DNA of 64,000 nt, taken from assembly GCA_023053685.1 (NCBI GenBank), contig JALIGW010000013.1, forward strand, positions 11,930,001 through 11,994,000. Reading direction: 5' to 3'. The position numbers and the translations under genes are program-made. The stretch is from Diadophis punctatus similis. Lineage: Eukaryota; Chordata; Lepidosauria; Squamata; Dipsadidae. Positions 10,471 through 22,469 of this stretch are shown here, in pieces; the first letter of the stretch is position 1, and each line of letters opens with the position of its first letter. The notes below the pieces were generated by a model. The model saw only the letters and a program-made list of their open reading frames with translations. It was not told the DNA's origin and made no database searches.

Positions 10471-11646
10471 ATGTATAGCATGATGATGGAGGCGGACATG
10501 CACTCGCCCGGTGGAGCCCAGGTCACCACCAACCTTTCGGGCCAAACCGGTGCGGGAGGAGGAGGCGGCGGCGGAGGCGGCGGCGGGGGACCCAAGGCCA
10601 ACCAAGACCGAGTCAAGAGGCCCATGAACGCCTTCATGGTTTGGTCGCGGGGCCAGCGGCGGAAGATGGCCCAAGAGAACCCCAAGATGCACAACTCCGA
10701 GATCTCCAAGCGCCTGGGCGCTGAGTGGAAAGTCATGTCCGAAGCGGAGAAGAGACCCTTCATCGACGAGGCCAAGCGCCTGCGGGCGCTGCACATGAAG
10801 GAGCACCCGGATTATAAATACCGGCCGAGGAGAAAGACCAAGACTTTGCTAAAGAAAGACAAATATTCGTTGGCCGGCGGGCTGCTAGGCGCCGGGGGTC
10901 CCGGGGGCGGCCCTCCGGTACCTATGGGCGTAGGGGTGAGCCCCGCCGGCGTCCAACGCTTGGAGAGTCCCGGTGGAGGTGGCCCCGGGGGTGGCGGCAG
11001 CGCCGGCGGAGGTGGCGGAGGCTCAGGCGGTGGCTACCCGCACATGAACGGCTGGGCGAACGGCGCGTACCCGGGCTCGGTGGCAGCGGCGGCGGCGGCG
11101 GCGGCGATGATGCAAGAGGCACAGCTCGCTTACAGCCAGCACCCAGGCAGCGGTGGCCACCCGCACGCCCACGCTCATCACCCGCACCCGCACAACCCCC
11201 AGCCGATGCACCGCTACGATATGAGCGCCCTCCAGTACAGCCCCATCTCCAACTCCCAGGGCTACATGAGCGCCTCGCCGTCGGCCTACGGCGGCATCTC
11301 CTACGGCGCCCAGCCACACCAGAACTCGGCCGCTGCGGCCGCCGCGGCCGCCGCAGCTGCCGCGGCCGCCTCGTCGGGAGCTCTGGGCGCCCTGGGCTCC
11401 TTGGTCAAATCCGAGCCTAGCGTGAGCCCGCCCGTCACCTCAGCGCACTCGCGGGCCCCTTGTCCCGGGGACCTGCGCGAAATGATCAGTATGTACTTGC
11501 CCGGCAGCGAAGGCGGGGACCCAGCAGCAGCAGCAGCCGCCGCCGCAGCCGCGGCCGCTGCCCAAAGCCGGCTCCACTCTTTACCCCAGCACTATCAGGG
11601 CACCGGCGCAGGGGTGAACGGCACCGTGCCCTTGACGCACATCTGA
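10471..11646 (+). CDS. SOX1: SOX1, SOXB1-group HMG-box transcription factor
   Basis: This single-exon gene encodes a 391-aa nuclear protein. In the SOXB1 family the HMG box binds and bends AACAAT/ACAAAG-type DNA, often with POU partners, to keep neural progenitors undifferentiated and to drive lens crystallin genes. Seen here: the N-terminus [10 protein letters not shown], a 12-glycine run (29-40), the HMG box (about 46-121, with RPMNAFMVW and the basic tail PRRK), a Gly-rich linker (about 171-195), alanine runs at 205-212, 287-300 and 352-364, a His-rich stretch (224-247), the sumoylation-type motif VKSE (312-315), the [13 protein letters not shown] block (about 333-345) and the C-terminus [11 protein letters not shown]. 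The N- and C-terminal ends fit SOX1 rather than SOX2 or SOX3, and the length equals my memory of human SOX1. An in-frame TGA at 10468-10470 directly abuts the ATG, so no longer in-frame start exists. The frame is intact. Confidence 0.98.
   Translation: MYSMMMEADMHSPGGAQVTTNLSGQTGAGGGGGGGGGGGGPKANQDRVKRPMNAFMVWSRGQRRKMAQENPKMHNSEISKRLGAEWKVMSEAEKRPFIDEAKRLRALHMKEHPDYKYRPRRKTKTLLKKDKYSLAGGLLGAGGPGGGPPVPMGVGVSPAGVQRLESPGGGGPGGGGSAGGGGGGSGGGYPHMNGWANGAYPGSVAAAAAAAAMMQEAQLAYSQHPGSGGHPHAHAHHPHPHNPQPMHRYDMSALQYSPISNSQGYMSASPSAYGGISYGAQPHQNSAAAAAAAAAAAAAASSGALGALGSLVKSEPSVSPPVTSAHSRAPCPGDLREMISMYLPGSEGGDPAAAAAAAAAAAAAQSRLHSLPQHYQGTGAGVNGTVPLTHI
10606..10833 (+). other. SOX1: HMG box of SOX1 (DNA-binding domain)
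   Basis: Codons 46-121 encode the SOX HMG domain. It carries the invariant RPMNAFMVW helix-1 motif, the [12 protein letters not shown] segment and the basic [10 protein letters not shown] tail, which acts as a nuclear localisation signal in the family. I see no substitution at a family-invariant residue. Confidence 0.95.
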
Positions 11647-12241
11647 GACGGACCGAAGGATGGACGCCGCCGCCGCCGCTGCAGCCAAAGGCGATGTGGT
11701 CCTTGGAGCGGTCTGGCTCCCTCTGCGCCATCCCTTTCCCCCCCCCCAATTCTTCCCCTCAGCCCCTTTTGTACAGAACCAGGGCGATGCTTTGAAGTCC
11801 TTATAATAATTATTATTATAACAAACATTCATAGTACAAAGGATAATGAAGAGAAAAGGTAACAGGTTGCTGTAATGCTAACTCCTTCTCGTGTCTCCCT
11901 CAGCCCAAAGAACTAGGTTTTGAAACCAGTGGGGGTTATTATTATTATTATTATTGTTATTATTATTCCTTCTGTTGTTGTTGTTTTAGACGAACTGTGT
12001 TTTAACTGAGGTTTTTCCCCCCCTTTTGTACAGTATTTATCATTCACCCACAAATCACATAGCCTTTTTATTTACTAAGCAGTACGGGGGGATCGGGAGA
12101 GAAACCGAGAGAAGAAAATGCTAATTATTATTAATAATTCAAAGGTTTTAGGTGATGCCAACTTCTTTGCCATATAGAAGCATTAACTGGTCGCCATTGG
12201 GGCAACTTCATGTGAAGGTTTTAAAGCCTAATTAAAGAAAA

Positions 12242-12247
12242 AATAAA
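12242..12247 (+). terminator. Candidate proximal polyadenylation signal AATAAA (SOX1)
   Basis: An exact AATAAA lies about 600 bp past the SOX1 stop. It could give a short 3' UTR isoform. Confidence 0.35.
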
Positions 12248-12517
12248 GTCAAGAACCATCTTCAAACTTTTTGGGGGTGCTTCTTATAAAGCAGGGTTCT
12301 TTTGGTTCTGTTTATTTATAAGGGTTTTTGTTTCATGATCAAGAACAATATTCTGAATTTTGTAAATGTTATGTCTGCATTTTTCTTTTGGTAACTTTTT
12401 ATATTTTTTTCTTGTAAATGCATTGTGGAATAATTTTAATTAATTTTAGGCATTAAAAGGGAATTCATAAATGTGTATATAGTTTACTAAAAAGCATTTT
12501 CGCTGAAGAAGAAAACA

Positions 12518-12523
12518 AATAAA
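12518..12523 (+). terminator. Candidate main polyadenylation signal AATAAA (SOX1)
   Basis: An exact AATAAA about 870 bp past the stop, followed downstream by T-rich/GT-containing sequence. Another AATAAA at 12565-12570 is an alternative. Confidence 0.45.
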
Positions 12524-12727
12524 AATCTAAAGATAAGTTTGATTCTGAGTTAAATCAATTTCAAAATAAAATTGGAACCAGGTGATCCAAAATATACTAA
12601 TTCATCACATGCCTTTAAACTGGACACTTTGTAGGTATAAATATAACTGGAAAAGATCGGTGACAACAAAAATCTAACATCATGGGGTAGACTTTTATGG
12701 ATTTTATTTTAAAGCAGTTAGATTTAG

Positions 12728-12890
12728 TGATTTCAAGGCACCAGGCTTAAAAAAGGAGACTGAGTTCTAGTCCCAAGCCGATTGGATGACTTTGGGCCAG
12801 TCATTCTCTGTCAGCCCAACTTACTTCACAGGGTTGTTGTTGTGTTGTGGAGAAAATAGGAGGAGGAAGGAGTATTAAATATGTTTGCCA
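12728..12890 (+). mobile_element. tRNA-derived SINE (MIR/CORE-like), degenerate
   Basis: A B-box-like GAGTTCTAGTCCC is followed by the block GACTTTGGGCCAGTCATTCT and CTTCACAGGGTTGTTG, typical of reptile MIR/CORE-like SINEs. Related copies in reverse orientation lie at about 41705, 44525, 51945 and 52195. Confidence 0.65.
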
Positions 12891-15119
12891 CCATAAGTTA
12901 TTTTTAAAAAATATTAAAGATAGAAGTTTTTTTTTAAAGCAAAGGGAGGAATGTGGGGTTTTTTATTTGTTTTTAAGCAGTGTAGGTTTGGGATATTATT
13001 TTAATATCTGTGCAGTATGGCTAAAGAAGGCAATGCAGTAAATTATTTCTAGACTGTATTTCATTTATTTTGTTAAATTATGTAACTGGTAAACATAAAT
13101 AAGTTTTTGTCTAACTTCTGTTTCTTTAGTTAGCACCAGAGTTTTAAAAAGTTTGGACAATGCCTCTCTCTCTCCCCCAGCTCCACACTGTGTTTGTGGT
13201 ATTTAGATGAAAAACAATTTCTTGTATGAATATTGATCAAGTTTAGGCACAATGAAGGATAGCTAACTTTTAAAAAAATGGTTTCTATATTGCCCCAGCA
13301 AAATGATCTTTTGGGGAGGGCAAATGCTGTTACATTCAAATAATATATTTGTTTGCAGAAATTTCTGTGGTTTAATGTTTCAAATTTTACCTTAAAAGTG
13401 ATTTCCTCAGTGGTTAAAATGAAGTTAGATATTAAACTTGACAGAATACTAAAGCCAAAGGTTAGGTTGCAGATTATAATTATTGCTTCAGCTTGGAAAA
13501 AAAGAAAGAAAGAAAACATTATAAGGAAAGCATGCCTGTTAATAGCCTGGGTGGAGGGATGGCAGTGAAGTCCAGAGGAAAAATATTGGATAAAGCAAAT
13601 ATTTTACTTGTGTCAATTGCCTGCAGTTCCTGAAACCACTTACTCAGAAGTAACCACTACTGAATCTCTATGAAATCCTGGGGTGGGTGCCAGTTTATTC
13701 CAGAGTAAAACCTTTGACAGATGAGAAACCACACACATTTTCTAGAAGTAAGCTCCTCTGGTTTCAGCGACATTTATTTTGAAGTGATGTGGTTAACAAC
13801 CGCAAGAGCTGACTGACTGGATTTCTTTTAGAAACTGTTTACATTATATTGTTTTTGCGGTCTAAGCAATAGCCATCTTTATTTAACTGATTAGTTTTCT
13901 TTATAGATTGGGGTTTTTGTTTGTTTTTTTAAAAGGAAATAAAATATATTTCCATTTTGCTTGCTTATTTTATTCAGTACAATTTTGATCTTTGATTAAT
14001 TCTACCTCTACCCTGTACACACACACACACACACTTTTCTCTGATGCCCCCCAGTACTGGAGGTGAATGTTTTGAAGTGGTACTCTTTGTGACATCAGTG
14101 GATCTATGTATCATTTCCCAACCGAGATTCTGCCAAGGAAAGGCTGTTTCTTCTGGTTAAACCAATTGGTGCTTGATCTGCGCTTTCTCTCTCCCTGTCA
14201 CATTTCACTGTGTTGGTTGGGAAGACAGAGAAAGGCAGAAACGTTCCAAAATTGCACCTTTACTTCAAACACCTGTTCACAAAGTAGAGAGGCTTGCAAT
14301 CTGTGCAAATAATCGGTGAGGATCTTCAGCTACAGTTCGTTAAATTGGCAGCTGTCAGATCCAGATCTGATTTTGTAGAGAAATGTAATAAACCTCTTAG
14401 CGTTTGAGAAAGTAATCTGCATTTCCCTTTGCATGCAAATCACCCCAGGAACTGGGAGAGGTGGGGTGAGGGAAGAAGTGGATGGGGAAAGGTTAAATAC
14501 CAAATGTACTACCTCCACATTCTGGCATCAGGTTTGGTATTTCAAATCTCTTGTTCTGAGCATTAGCTCTGGGTGTTATACCATAATAACATCTGTGGTG
14601 CTATTAATATATTCCAATTAACCTCCTAATTCAAATATACCCCCAACCCTTAAAACATTTAACTTTACTGGTATTACAGAGAAACAATTCGAGCCATAGT
14701 ATGGTATGTTAAAGATCCATTGGGAAATAATGTAGTGTGTGCTTGTTGATTGTCCAACTACAATCAATTGGACTAGAAAATACTTAGTTTTGGTTGCCCA
14801 GTGTCCCTGTATTGCTAGTGGCCATGGTATGAGAAAAAAGACTACCCTTGTTCAGTTTGTGTCTGAACAATTAGTGTCTGTTTCTTCCTTTTTTAATCTT
14901 TCTAATGCTCATAGAATAAATCCTAATAATAATACAGTTAGGTGTTTTTTTTAAGAAATTGCCTGTTACTGAGTGAATAGAGACAACTAAACTAAATTGT
15001 AAACGATTGTTTTATTTTAAATATTTCTCCTTTGGAAATGCAGAATTGTTCACCCTACGGTTTGACTGGCAAAGCTATTAAAACCACCTGTGTGGGTTTC
15101 TTTCTACTGAAGGCTGCTT
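12891..15119. other. Intergenic AT-rich, no gene seen
   Basis: Contains a short CA array (about 14017-14035) and scattered TAAT motifs. Short ORFs only. Confidence 0.4.
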
Positions 15120-15765
15120 CTTTAGTGCTACCGAGACGTCGTTCCAGATCAACTTAGAGGCAACAAAGCGTGAGGGACGGTGGCTTTGAGAAGCTCGGAT
15201 ACCCATGCTTCGGGACTGTAGTGGGGAACGAGAACAATACCCCACCCCACCCCATCCCGGCTGGCTTCTCTCTCGCGCTCCATTCGGGAGGAGGAGGAGG
15301 TCAAAACCTCAGCCCAAGGATAAAGCGCAGCACCTTAGCCCGTAAAGAAATCCAACGTCCCCAGGTAGATTTGAGCCTCTTTGCTGTTTTGGAGAACGCA
15401 GGGCGTTTCCGGGCACTGATGAGAAGAACTCGCAATGCTGCTCCAAGGACAACCTCAAGTCGAATTTCAAGCAGCCCCTTCCCCTGCCCTCTCCACCAGA
15501 CAGCCTTCTTTCTGGCCCGTTCAGATCTTCTCTTAGCCAAGTGGGAGGTGGGAACACTCTGAGATCTGCTTAGAGAACCGTGAAAAACGCACAATGAAGC
15601 CTCAGCCGGAGCGCTTGGGACAGGGGGGGGGGAGGGCAGGGTCAGGAGGGGAGGAGTGGGGAGGGGAGGGGCGACCAATCTGCCCTTTCCCAGCCTTTCT
15701 TGCCGACCGCAGCAGACCGCCAAGAAGAAAAGAACAGAATTCGGCGCGCAGTAAAACGTCGATGT
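15120..15765. promoter_or_regulatory. CpG-rich tract downstream of SOX1, part 1
   Basis: GC-rich sequence with frequent CpG about 3.5 kb past SOX1. The short ORFs lack recognisable domains. It could be a CpG island serving a non-coding transcript or SOX1 regulation. Confidence 0.45.
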
Positions 15766-15905
15766 GTATTCCATAATTAGCAGTTAGGTAATCCTCTCTG
15801 GCCCTTCTCGTGGCAAAGTTCTGCGTCTGAAAGTTGTTCGATTTATTCTAACATCAAAAATTTTCCTGTACAGTAGAACTTGTGTGGGTTGAATTAACGC
15901 CCCAA
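15766..15905. promoter_or_regulatory. Candidate conserved non-coding element
   Basis: Unique AT-rich sequence with TCCATAATTAGCAG and TGAATTAACGCC, lying between two CpG-rich tracts. Inferred only. Confidence 0.25.
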
Positions 15906-17480
15906 GCCACTATCCCCTTTGCAACTTGACTAACTCTCCTGAATCTTTTTCCTCTTCCCTCGGTGGGCCTGATCTGTTTAATCCTTCCAGATTCTCTTTC
16001 TCGGCGTTCACTTGGGAGTCCTTCGTTTTCTGACCCTCGCATCCCTCCTTCTGCGATCGCCCCAACTTCAGCTTTCGCCTTTCTTCTACTGTTCCTTATC
16101 TCCGAGAACGCCACTTCCACTCCAAATCATCGCTGCCCTGCCCCCCGTTATTAAGCCTTTCCCAGAAGCGCCTGGTGGGAAGAGGCTAGTGCCGCGGAGA
16201 AGCTTTGCCTGGAGGGGGTCGACGGCCAGGGAAACAGAGAGTCGCCCTTAGGACTGCCTACGATCAGGGTTGATCGATACCTTCGCCAGTTCTTAGGGCC
16301 GCGTTTCCAACTTCTTCCCCCCCCCCTCCGACCCGTGTCTTCTCCACCAGAGCAGCCCTCGTTGTCCACTCATTTTTAAGATTCTCCTGACTTGCAATCC
16401 ATTTCCTAGAACTTTTTTAGTACCCTTGCCCAAATTCCGGAGTCCTCCTGCCACACCAACCGAGAGAGTAACTAGGGAGAGCCCCGGGGGTGTTGCTGTT
16501 GACCATCCCCCTCCCTAATCCGCAGAGTAATCAGAGCCAAGGAGAACCCCGGGGGGAAATCAGGCAGAAGCCTCCCAGGCAGGCCTCGACTTCCCTGGGA
16601 GTGAAACAAACACCTCACCACAGCAAATAAGTCTTGAGGCGGTTTCTTGCTACCGAACCCTCCCGTCGCCTCAGCCTACCGAACGGCTGGGCCGGGTAAT
16701 CCCATGGAAAAGAATCATTCCCAGTGCCGTCGCAGCTGAGTCTCGACCTGCCACGCACTCCTGGTTTTCCTCCGTCACCCCTCCCGTAACTCAGTCTGGG
16801 CCTGCCTTCGCTGGCCATCCCCCGCAGTCTGGCTGCGCTCACTTTCCTCCGGGGCCCCCCGCACCCCTCCGTTCCTCTCTTGGGACGCTCCTCCGCGGCT
16901 TTGCGGAAGCCCTTCTCCTTTCACTGAACCGGCCCTCCCCAGAGGTAAGTGGCGAGGGCCTCTCAGCTCTCGGCGGATGGATAGCGGCACTCCTTCTTTT
17001 GAGCGCCTGAGGCCTGGGAGGCGGGAGCGCAAGGGCTGGAGGCAGGGCAGGACAGCACAGGGCGGCGGTGCGAAAAAGTGGAGGGAGAGGGGGGGATGAG
17101 AGTGTTTGCAGAGCGTGGGATTAAGCAAACTGGAGAGATCTGACCCCGGGATCAGCGGCTAGTCAAACCTATTTACGATCACCAGGCCGCCAAAATCGCT
17201 GATGGCTCCCACTGCTGTAAGCGGCTTGCCGGGCATGAAGTGAAACCGGAGCCCCCTGCTGCGCGCGCAGGGGGACGGAATCTGGGCCAGGCGTTTGGTC
17301 GCGGCGCTCAGGCGCGGGCCTGAAAAATGCCGGCTCTGGCGGGAAGAAGCAGCTGAACGGCTAGGGTGGCCATTTTGGGAGGGAAATCGTTGGCGGTTGC
17401 GGCGCAGGGGCCGGCCCAATCTTTAGGCGGCGGGATAATTCTGGTTTCCTCGGGCAGAGCCGGCCCAGTACTGCCAATAC
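15906..17480. promoter_or_regulatory. CpG-rich tract downstream of SOX1, part 2
   Basis: About 1.5 kb of GC- and CpG-rich DNA without a recognisable ORF. A consensus 5' splice donor, AGAG|GTAAGT, lies at 16941-16950 on the + strand. The combination would suit the first exon of a non-coding RNA. Human SOX1 lies within a lncRNA locus (SOX1-OT), but equivalence here is a guess. Confidence 0.4.
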
Positions 17481-18164
17481 TCTTGGCAAAACAATTCCTC
17501 CCTTAAGGGACAGGGCTTCTTCTCGAATATTGTTCGCTATTGACATCCTTGGCAGGACAATTAAGAGTGAAACCAGTAGTTGGATATCTTTATAGACTAC
17601 CATTCACTGGGCTATTGATTTCAAAGTGAGAAGGAAGGATGGGTGTATTGGGGATGTCAGATAAACTTTAGGCCTCCCGGCCTTTCCGAACGTGTGCGCG
17701 TGCGCGTGAGCAGTCTTGAGTTGCGTGATTGCATAGACAAGCCCCTGAAGTTTTTCTGGCAGGTTTTCATCTTCTTCCTAGAACTGAGAAAGAATGACTG
17801 GCCCAGATCACCTCAGTAGCTTCCATGCCTAGTGAGAACTTAGTCCTTCACAGTCTTGCACTTGTATCTTTAACCACACCACCAGAGCCATTTAAAAAAT
17901 CTCACACTTTCTGAGAGACTTTTTTTAAAAAATACAGTATCTTCTTCCAACTTTGAGAACCAAAAGACTATGGTAAAAATGAAGAAACTGGCAGGGATTT
18001 GGATGAGAGCTTCTTGTATCCCCTGTCCATGCCTCTGCACCTAAATCCCTCTTCAGATCTCTCTGAAAGCTTGCATATAAGAAGCTGTTTTGTCTGACAA
18101 ACCATCCAGAGATAAATAATCCCTTATGAAATTCTGCCATATGATGTTTCCAGGAATATGGGCA
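17481..18164. other. Intergenic, no gene seen
   Basis: Unique sequence with an alternating CG/TG patch near 17693-17708. Nothing else recognised. Confidence 0.4.
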
Positions 18165-18470
18165 GGGTTGGGTAACTTGTGGCCTCAAGATGCTGGTGAA
18201 TTCTTAACTCTCTTCATTCTCAACCAGTGTCACCAAAAGTAAGTAAAAGTTGGGGGCTGGAGTTGCAATTCTTTCTTCCTACCATAGGAAGTTGCATCTG
18301 GCAAATGGGAACAAAACAAGCAACACCTACGGAAAAACCTTCCGCAACCTGGCAGCCTCCAGAGACATTTAATTACAACTCCCTTTTGTTCTAATTCACA
18401 CTGCCTGGGTCATGGTGGGCTTTGTAGTTCAGTACATTTGTAGTTCAGAGTGCCAAGTTGGGAATGATTA
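18165..18470. mobile_element. Degenerate foldback DNA-transposon remnant(s)
   Basis: Fragments such as GCAACCTGGCAGCCTCCAG and TTACAACTCCC pair loosely with TGTAGTTC and GTGCCAAGTTGGG further on, as expected for an old hAT-type foldback element. No clean ends or duplications remain. Confidence 0.4.
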
Positions 18471-19690
18471 CCTTAAGATGATTGGTGCTGATATAATTGA
18501 GGGATAGCATTTTGCAGGCCAGTTACTTATACTCAAACTTTTCGACCCTGCTTTCTGGAAGTTCTCCCTACTCCTTATCTAAAATAGCTAATTTTAAAAA
18601 GGGGAGATTACCACAAGTAGCTCCATAGATCTGTGGAAAAGTAATTGACGCACTAACAAAAGGGAATATATGTGGGAAACTAGCATTGCTTTCTTGTCTG
18701 GGAAAAATCAAAACTTAAAAAAAAAAGGAAACATCCAGCTCTCTGGATTTAATAACCACCACATGAAAAATAAATACCACAACTGAAATTAGGCTGAAGA
18801 AACTCACAGATCATGTTAATGCAGATAATTTCATTGGAGAAGTAAACATATTAGACAAATGAAACTCCAACCATGGTAACTTTTTACATGGTACCAAAGG
18901 CCATCACCATCACCATCTGCAGCAAAAGCACAGTCTGTGGAGACTTGCTGAGGCAATTAAGTCTTTGCCGAAGGATGTGCAAAGGAGGCCTCTTGGGCAC
19001 TTTCCCCCTTTTCAAGCCAAGCAAACACCATCATTGTTCTTGCCGCCATGTAGGATATGCTATGTCGGCTCTCAATTGTAGGCCCTGCTGGATAGGGGCT
19101 GGTGTTGGCAGCTGTTCTTGTGACCCCTTTCCAAGCTTACGCAACACTAGTTGCTTATTTTTTTTAAGCCACCATTTCACCACAGCAAAACTGTTTGGGA
19201 AAATACAGAACGTGCCCCATACTTTTCAAAACTTTCTGCTTTTTTATGGTGGAACTAAAAAATCAGAAATAGACCACATTCCAATGATATGAATATTAAT
19301 TACAAAACATCGTATTTCATAATTTTTCCTATGGAAAAAAATATGGTGCTGAGGAACTTTCCCCCCCTTTCCCATCCATGGTCTGTGCTCAAGAGAGGGA
19401 ATCACAACTCAAGGTGTTGGTTATTCAAATATTACATATATAAATAATGTTCTCGAGTTTCATTGCAAGAAAAAGACAATTGTAATGGAAGAAAAATGGG
19501 AATAGATTATTAGAGATGCTAATCTTATACTGTAAGAAGACCTAGCCTATTCCTGCAGCAAAATGAGATGGTGGCCTCTTGAGAAGTAACAGTGGAGTGG
19601 AGTAGACTACTTCAGATGTCTGTGGGGGAGTTCGGGACACCAGGAGAAACCTTGCAATCTCCTATGCTATTTACAGATCGGGTTCTTTTT
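18471..19690. other. Intergenic AT-rich, no gene seen
   Basis: Low-repeat sequence; 18560-18870 has a CNE-like texture. The largest ORF (139 aa, 18873-19292) has no recognised domain. Confidence 0.4.
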
Positions 19691-19735
19691 TTGTTTTGTT
19701 TTGCTTTGCTTTGCTTTGCTTTGCTTTGCTTTCTT
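19691..19735. repeat. (TTTGC)n microsatellite
   Basis: A pentanucleotide array of about seven units with TTTTG edges. Confidence 0.85.
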
Positions 19736-22353
19736 TTGTTTTTCACATAGCCAAGTATTTAACAACAGCAACAGTGTGACACCAGAACACCCACCTGAAA
19801 TATAAAAGTGGCACAGTCTATTCTTCCACCTTAGGAAAACTGCCAGCTCATTACAATCTCTCTCTCTATTGTACTTGTTCCAAGTACTTTGAAGTTCTTG
19901 TTTACTAGAGTAATTAAATTTAAGGGAAAAATGAAAATTTCCCATTTTAAAGAACTTCTGGAAATAGAAGTGTAGACATATCACATGGGACCAGAAAATG
20001 AATTTTTAATTAAAGTAGAGATGAATTTAGTTAAGTCAATCATTACCTGTTTAATTCTCATTCTTTAATTCTCTCGTCTCTTATTAAGAGACACTTGCTG
20101 AGGCAAATAAGGCAATTATTATCCATTAAAATAACTAGAAGTTATTTCTTATATGTTTATTTAATATTGGAAGTTTGCAAAATTAAAATATAATGTGAAT
20201 GTATCTTCACAGGTGAAAATCCTTCTGCCAAAATATGACCTCCACAGCAATTTTTTATCCAATAGAAATAGAAATTCACTCCTTAGGAGAGACCCCATTA
20301 TACATATGTAAAGGAAACTGATGTAAAAACTTTTATCAAGTGATTGAAAGAATAATATAATATATATAAATCCAGGAAAAGGAACAAAAATTGAACAAGC
20401 AGCTCTAATGCATTTCTGATTTTCCATAATCACACATTCTATGGTTCCATTGAAAGCTGACCAATATAGGTCTGAAACTAAAATACAGAACTGTGAAGGA
20501 CAGTGATAGTTGGGATGGGGAGCCTGGGAAGAAAGGTGTGTTGCCTTTAATTATATACAAACATCTTTCTTAAAGCAGCCTGGCAGGATCATTAAGTCTC
20601 TTTTCTTCCCTTATCCAAATTCTCACAGCCTCAGGATAAATCCCTTTCTGAGAAAAATTGGGAAAGGGGACAAAGCACAACAATGAACAGCCAAAGTTGT
20701 TCCCAAGACCTTGAGAAGAGGAAGAGATTGGTTGGTATAATGCCAAAGCCACAGGTGAGTAATTATTGTCTTGTACCAGAAACATCTCATTAACTTGGCT
20801 AAATAAAACAGGAATATAAAGGATTACTAAATACAGTTTGGAAGCTGTTACTAAAATCACTTAATGCCCAGAGGCATTTTGATGTTTATTTATTCATTAA
20901 ATCAATTTATTACCTTCCCTGTTCACAAAGTAATATGTTCAGTCTATCAGTTAAGTCAAGAATTGCTGCTTAAAGAAAATATGTATATATAGATATATCA
21001 TAGATCAGTCCCTGGTTGAATTACGGTATTACAGATAGTAATTAGTATAAAAAGTTATGTGATTAGATTTGGTGGTTGCTAACCTCAAAAACTCATATAC
21101 TAGTCCTTTCTATAATAATTGGTATTCCCAAATTTGGTCTTAATATTAAAGTAAACAGTGGTATAGTTTAACAAGGCTACTATCCTTAGAATTATTGCTC
21201 CCTATTCTACTGTAGAGCAAACTATAATCCAACTTCAGACCTCAGGAATTTTTAGGAGAAATTTAGTGCATTCTTCCTATTATTGTACAATACAGTGTAC
21301 AAAGAAACTCCTAACAAGTCAGCCTTATTATTAGAACTTGAGATGGTAGAAGGAGAATGTAAGGTTGTTACATATTTGCAGAGTTTGTAGCAGTATCTCA
21401 TTTAATTCAAGCACCAAAAAATAACTTGCAAGTGCGATTAGTCCTCAACATTCTAATCACTTTAAAAGGAACTTTAACTTCATTAGTTATATCAACACAA
21501 ACTATACAGCAGCTTTTAGTCCAAACAGTGCTTACACTTGATGGAAGTTATATGGTGAATATAAGTAGCTCTTTGTGATTGGCACTAAATGCATGAATAT
21601 CAAAAATTATGTTTCTGATGTGAGCCTGAAATTGTTCCTTTCAAAGGTTGCTTTAATTACCCTATTGATTTCAATGGGATTTCAAGGCTTGATAGCCCTT
21701 TGAATTGAGAAATCTTTTAAAGTATGATAAAATACAAATTCAGATTATTCAGCACCTCATATCTCGAATTGCCTGAAGGTTTAACAATGGCTGGGGAGGA
21801 GACTGTATCTATTACATTATTAAATCAGTGATAGCTTAATGTTTATCATCCTGATATAGTTTTCAAATGATTGTGAACTTGCCCCCTTTTATTACAAGAT
21901 AGGAGTGCACAATTTAGTACATCTGAGTTCAATGGGAAGATGCAGTTATACTTGATTAGAGAACAGAAATCTGCCGCATGCTGACTCAGACCATTAATCC
22001 CCTGAGCACTGTAGAGTTTGGGTAGTTCTTCTGTGTTTAAAATAAAAATATAATTTGATTCTATCTGCCAATGCCAGAATTGAAATGTGAGTTTGATATA
22101 TATATAATTTTTCATCAGGTGAAAAGAAAAGAATGTGTCCTATAGATTTAGATCAGTTTTTTTTAAATTGTTTTGGAGCCAATTCATAAGCCTATATGAA
22201 TACTTTGATTAAAAAAACTATAAATATTTTAACTGTAGTATTCAGTATAGACATAATTGAGTTTAAGCTGATTTGAGATACTAGTTTGTGATTAGGTTAC
22301 AAAGCTAGCATATGAAAGCCCCAATTTCAAATCTACAGTTAAGGATGAAATTC
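19736..22353. other. Intergenic AT-rich, no gene seen
   Basis: Unique AT-rich DNA. The stretch 20000-20160 (paired TTTAATTC/TTAAT motifs, CTCTTATTAAGAG palindrome) has a CNE-like texture. No gene is visible. Confidence 0.4.
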
Positions 22354-22469
22354 ATCTAATCTAATCTAATCTAATCTAATCTAATCTAATCTAATCTAAT
22401 CTAATCTAATCTAATGTAATCTAAACTAATCTAATCTAATCTAATCTAATCTAATCTAAAATCTAATCT
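22354..22469. repeat. (TCTAA)n pentanucleotide array
   Basis: About 23 tandem copies of TCTAA, nearly pure, with a couple of interrupted units near 22415-22427. Confidence 0.95.

Larger units (their letters stand above)
9230..11800. promoter_or_regulatory. CpG island covering SOX1 promoter, 5' UTR and CDS
   Basis: CpG density rises sharply from about 9.23 kb and stays high through the coding region. It is interrupted by the polypyrimidine tract at 9554-9683. This is the expected promoter island of a developmental regulator. Boundaries are by eye. Confidence 0.8.
11647..12540 (+). other. Probable SOX1 3' UTR
   Basis: AT-rich, repeat-poor sequence follows the stop codon. It contains short ATT repeats (about 11936-11973) and several AATAAA signals. 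Its end is set by the best polyadenylation signal at 12518-12523; use of a later signal would extend it. Confidence 0.6.

Noticed and set aside
9281..10483. 400-aa open reading frame overlapping the SOX1 start
   Set aside because: It is out of frame with SOX1, built of low-complexity Ser/Phe/Leu from the CTTT and CTCC repeats, and lies in the 5' leader. No domain is visible.
10471..11646. SOX2 or SOX3 instead of SOX1
   Set aside because: MYSMMMEAD at the N-terminus, [11 protein letters not shown] at the C-terminus and the Gly/Ala/His tract layout fit SOX1. From memory SOX2 and SOX3 start with different residues.
22354..22469. Regularly spaced repeats as a CRISPR array
   Set aside because: It is a spacer-free 5-bp tandem microsatellite in a vertebrate genome.
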